Positions 61,899 to 64,000 of a DNA stretch of 64,000 nucleotides are shown one piece after another. Source of the DNA: Natrononativus amylolyticus (GTDB taxonomy: Archaea; Halobacteriota; Halobacteria; Halobacteriales; Natrialbaceae); assembly GCF_024362525.1 (NCBI RefSeq), contig NZ_CP101458.1, positions 1 to 64,000 on the forward strand, read 5' to 3'. The position numbers were made by a program, and so were the translations under genes. Under the pieces are notes generated by a model that was not told the DNA's origin, did no database searches, and saw only the letters and a program-made list of their open reading frames with translations. Position 1 is the stretch's first letter; the number at the start of each line of letters is the position of its first letter.

Positions 61899-62483
61899 CT
61901 ACCGGGTCGCCAGCCAGGCCTCGATCTCGTCGGCGAGCGTGCCGCGGCGATGGATCGTCCCGCTCGAGACGTCGACGACGGTGCTCTCGGTGCCCGCCGT
62001 CTCGCCGGCCTCGAGGACGACCCTGGCGACGTCGCGGATTTCGGCATCGAGGTCGCCGGGTCGGCGGGCGCTCGGTCGCCCGCTGACGTTCGCGCTGGTC
62101 GCCGTGATCGGCGTTTCGGCGCGCTCACACAGCGAGAGCGCGAGCGGGTGATCCGGCACCCTGATCCCGACCCGGTCGCCGCCGGCGGTGAGGACGTCCG
62201 GCACGCGCTCGCGGCGCCGGCAGAGCACCGTGACCGGCCCGGGGAGAAACCGGGCCATGAACTGCCGCTCGCGGTCGGTCGCGCGGACGAACTCGAGGGC
62301 CGCCGGCACGGAGGGGACGGCCATCGAGATCGGGTTCGACCGGTCGCGGCCCTTCGCCTCGTAGACGCGCTCGACGGCGGCCGGCTCGAGCGCGTCGGCG
62401 CCGAGGCCGTAGACGGTTTCGGTCGGGTAGACGACCAGCTCGCCGGCGTCGATCGCGGCTGCGGCGGACTCGAGATCGGTCAT
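61899..62483 (-). CDS. sua5: L-threonylcarbamoyladenylate synthase (Sua5/YrdC)
   Basis: 194 residues; makes threonylcarbamoyl-AMP, the first step to t6A. GELVVYPTETVYGLGADAL, VYEAKGRDRSNPISMAV and PGPVTVLCR are the ATP and threonine site, and ITATSANVSGRPS is the conserved SANxSG. STVVDVSSGTIHRRG ends the YrdC domain. No C-terminal Sua5 domain, so it is the short YrdC form. Likely co-transcribed with the redoxin and glutaredoxin upstream (30-bp gap). Confidence 0.92.
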   Translation of the reverse strand: MTDLESAAAAIDAGELVVYPTETVYGLGADALEPAAVERVYEAKGRDRSNPISMAVPSVPAALEFVRATDRERQFMARFLPGPVTVLCRRRERVPDVLTAGGDRVGIRVPDHPLALSLCERAETPITATSANVSGRPSARRPGDLDAEIRDVARVVLEAGETAGTESTVVDVSSGTIHRRGTLADEIEAWLATR

Positions 62484-62513
62484 TCGTCGTTGCTTGGCGT
62501 CGCGTCCTAAAAA

Positions 62514-63041
62514 CTATGCGAGACCGAGTCGCGCCTCGAGGTCGTCGTAGTCGGGGAACTCGGGCCACTCGCGGGCGACCCACGCCGCCTCGACGGCGCC
62601 CTCGCCGCCGACCGCAACGAACGCGAGGCGCGGTTCGCTCACGCCGGCCATCCCGTCTAAGTCGTGGGCGATTCCGTAGGCGGCGGCCACCTCGTTCGCG
62701 GGATCGGCGAAGATCGAGAACGGGTACTCGCGCTCGTCGAGGAAGTGCGAGATCGAATACGGCGTCGAGGCGGTAACGCCGGCTACCGACACGCCGCTCT
62801 CGCCGGCGTCGCCGGCAACACCCCAGCCGCGCTCGCGGAGTTCGTCCCAAACGTACTGGGCGACGAACGAGCCGATCATGGGGGTGAACACCAGGACCGT
62901 CGCCCCCTCCTCGAGCAGGGAGGAAAGCGACCGGTCGGTCCAGTCGTCTGCGGTCACCAGCGGGCGGACGAAGTCGGGGGCCTCGTCGCCGGACGCGGGG
63001 TGGTCGGCGGGTCCGAGATCGACGACGTCGAACTCAGGCAT
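62514..63041 (-). CDS. cysteine-free redoxin (AhpC/TSA fold)
   Basis: 175 residues. Peroxiredoxin order is kept (DEAPDFVRPLVTADDW, TVLVFTPMIGSFVAQYVWDE, VAGVTASTPYSISHF, YPFSIFADPANEVAAAYGI), but the peroxidatic Cys is lost: the active loop is TPMIGSFV. There is no Cys in the whole protein. It cannot be a peroxidase by the known mechanism. The ATG overlaps the stop of the CPYC glutaredoxin gene by one base, so the two are made together. Confidence 0.8.
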   Translation of the reverse strand: MPEFDVVDLGPADHPASGDEAPDFVRPLVTADDWTDRSLSSLLEEGATVLVFTPMIGSFVAQYVWDELRERGWGVAGDAGESGVSVAGVTASTPYSISHFLDEREYPFSIFADPANEVAAAYGIAHDLDGMAGVSEPRLAFVAVGGEGAVEAAWVAREWPEFPDYDDLEARLGLA

Positions 63042-63364
63042 CAGTCGTCACCCCCGGCGTCGGTGGCGGTCACACTACTGTCGGCGGTCGATTCCTCGAG
63101 CGAGCCGTCAGCGTAGGTCGACTCGAGGTAGTCGACGATGTTGGCGCTCTCGGCCATCGTGACGCCGGTGCGCTCGTCGACGAGCACCGGCACGGTGCGG
63201 ACGCCCGCGGCGCGTTTGACGGCGTCCCGCCGGGAGTGCAGCGGCTCGACGAATCGCGAGCGGTACTCGAGGCCGTACTCCTGGAGGCGGCGAACGACTC
63301 GCTCGCAGTACGGACAGGCCTGCAGTCGGTACAGCGTGAGCGGTGGTTCCGTAACGTCTGCCAT
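63041..63364 (-). CDS. glutaredoxin / GST N-terminal-like protein
   Basis: 107 residues from ATG 63364 (a GTG at 63370 is possible). Thioredoxin fold with QACPYCERVVRRLQEYG (Cys17, Cys20), VRTVPVLVDERTG (cis-Pro) and MAESANIVDYLESTY, a glutaredoxin or GST N-terminal half. The end is a Ser/Thr/Asp-rich tail. It may reduce disulfides or bind gamma-glutamylcysteine. First gene of the operon with the cysteine-free redoxin and sua5. Confidence 0.88.
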   Translation of the reverse strand: MADVTEPPLTLYRLQACPYCERVVRRLQEYGLEYRSRFVEPLHSRRDAVKRAAGVRTVPVLVDERTGVTMAESANIVDYLESTYADGSLEESTADSSVTATDAGGDD

Positions 63365-63461
63365 ATCCACGTTTTCGGAGAAGGACGGGGTAAACGTGTC
63401 GCCGGTGGCGGCGAGAAAGGAGAAAGCGTTAATCGGCCGGCGGATAAATCTCCGCCAGTCA

Positions 63462-64000
63462 ATGGTGCTGATTTCGCTCCTGGAGGTGGTGCCTCTCGCC
63501 TACGAGATCCCCGGAACCGGGATCGAGATCGCGGAGTCGACGGTCACGTGGTTCGGGATCGCCGCCGTCGCCGTGCTCATCCTGCTGTCGGGGTTTTTCT
63601 CCTCCTCGGAGATCGCGATGTTCTCGCTGCCGAAACACCGCGTCGAGGGGATGGTCGAGGAGGAGGTTCCGGGAGCGGCCCGCGTCAAGGCGCTCAAGGA
63701 CGACCCCCACCGGCTGCTCGTGACGATCCTCGTCGGAAACAACATCGTCAACATCGCGATGTCCTCGATCGCGACGGCCGTGATCTCGCTTCACCTCGGC
63801 GGGCTGTACGGCGTCATCTTCGCGACGTTCGGTATCACCGCGATCGTTCTGCTGTTCGGTGAGAGCGCCCCCAAATCCTACGCGGTCGAGAACACCGAGT
63901 CGTGGGCGATCCGGGTCGCCAAACCGCTGAAAACCACCGAGTACCTGCTGTACCCGATGGTCGTCCTCTTCGACTACCTCACCCGCCAGGTCAACAAAGT
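63462..64000 (+). CDS. CNNM/HlyC-CorC family membrane protein, N-terminal part (3' end outside window)
   Basis: First 179 codons from ATG 63462 (MVLISLLEVVPLAYEIPGTG). Transmembrane DUF21 (CNNM) domain: FGIAAVAVLILLSGFFSSSE and EIAMFSLPKHRVEGMVEEEV, then RLLVTILVGNNIVNIAMSSI and LLFGESAPKSYAVENTE (conserved GE-x-x-PK). CBS and CorC domains should follow beyond the window. Such proteins move Mg2+ or Na+ or sense them. A TATA-like GATAAATC is present about 18-25 bp before the start. Confidence 0.9.
   Translation, partial: MVLISLLEVVPLAYEIPGTGIEIAESTVTWFGIAAVAVLILLSGFFSSSEIAMFSLPKHRVEGMVEEEVPGAARVKALKDDPHRLLVTILVGNNIVNIAMSSIATAVISLHLGGLYGVIFATFGITAIVLLFGESAPKSYAVENTESWAIRVAKPLKTTEYLLYPMVVLFDYLTRQVNK

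Overview
The window is chromosomal DNA of a halophilic archaeon (class Halobacteria). The evidence is the very high GC with CTCGAG-rich codons, strongly acidic proteins, Tat-type lipoproteins (RR signal plus LAGC lipobox), many leaderless genes, and archaeal informational genes (Hel308, Orc1/Cdc6, DNA polymerase D small subunit, RfcS, SAMP2, archaeal AlaS). The dispersed 20-bp motif TCCAGTCGAAACGAAGGGGT and the gene order suggest the Natrialbales, but that is inference. About 68 protein genes and one tRNA are supported; both ends cut a gene.

Left part (1-30 kb). It opens with the end of hel308, overlapping cgi121 (KEOPS, t6A) and a methyltransferase. Next come an old-yellow-enzyme oxidoreductase, a rhodanese lipoprotein, tRNA-Gln(CTG), purO, a sugar phosphomutase, a cupredoxin, larB, a small histone-fold protein, type 2 IPP isomerase, rpiA, a MacB-like ABC exporter, a thiamine-binding lipoprotein that stands alone, a low-GC acetyltransferase that looks acquired, an XPD/DinG-like helicase and an iron-uptake locus. 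The iron locus is punctuated by four copies of a DtxR/Idr-like palindrome (TTTAGG-N4-CCTAAA).

Central part (30-40 kb) is a replication locus. The operon oapA-oapB-oapC and the divergent orc1/cdc6 gene flank a 1.4-kb, partly AT-rich intergenic region that I read as the replication origin oriC1. It has two long origin-recognition-box (ORB) motifs in inverted orientation around an AT-rich core that carries four CTAGTA repeats at near-helical spacing. Further ORB-like sites lie inside the orc1 coding sequence, as an inverted pair inside the gene for the DNA polymerase D small subunit, downstream of oapC, and 28 kb away beside tRNA-Gln. A signal peptidase, an acetyltransferase and aspartate kinase follow.

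Right part (40-64 kb). It holds a peroxiredoxin-like protein, a SAMP2 ubiquitin-like protein, a bactofilin-like membrane protein, rfcS (with a striking rare-codon patch at its Walker A motif), alaS, a tripartite tricarboxylate transporter set (tctC-tctB-tctA) beside an acetamidase/formamidase, an HD phosphohydrolase, an Hsp20/GvpH-like protein, and a pair of apparently inactive enzymes (an alpha/beta hydrolase lacking its serine and a truncated acyl-CoA ligase). A glutamine amidotransferase, a membrane-anchored HdrD-type Fe-S oxidoreductase, a degenerate Cas4-like protein, Sua5 (t6A) with a cysteine-free redoxin and a CPYC glutaredoxin, and the start of a CNNM/CBS-type membrane protein complete it.

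No rRNA, CRISPR array, insertion sequence or integrase was seen.
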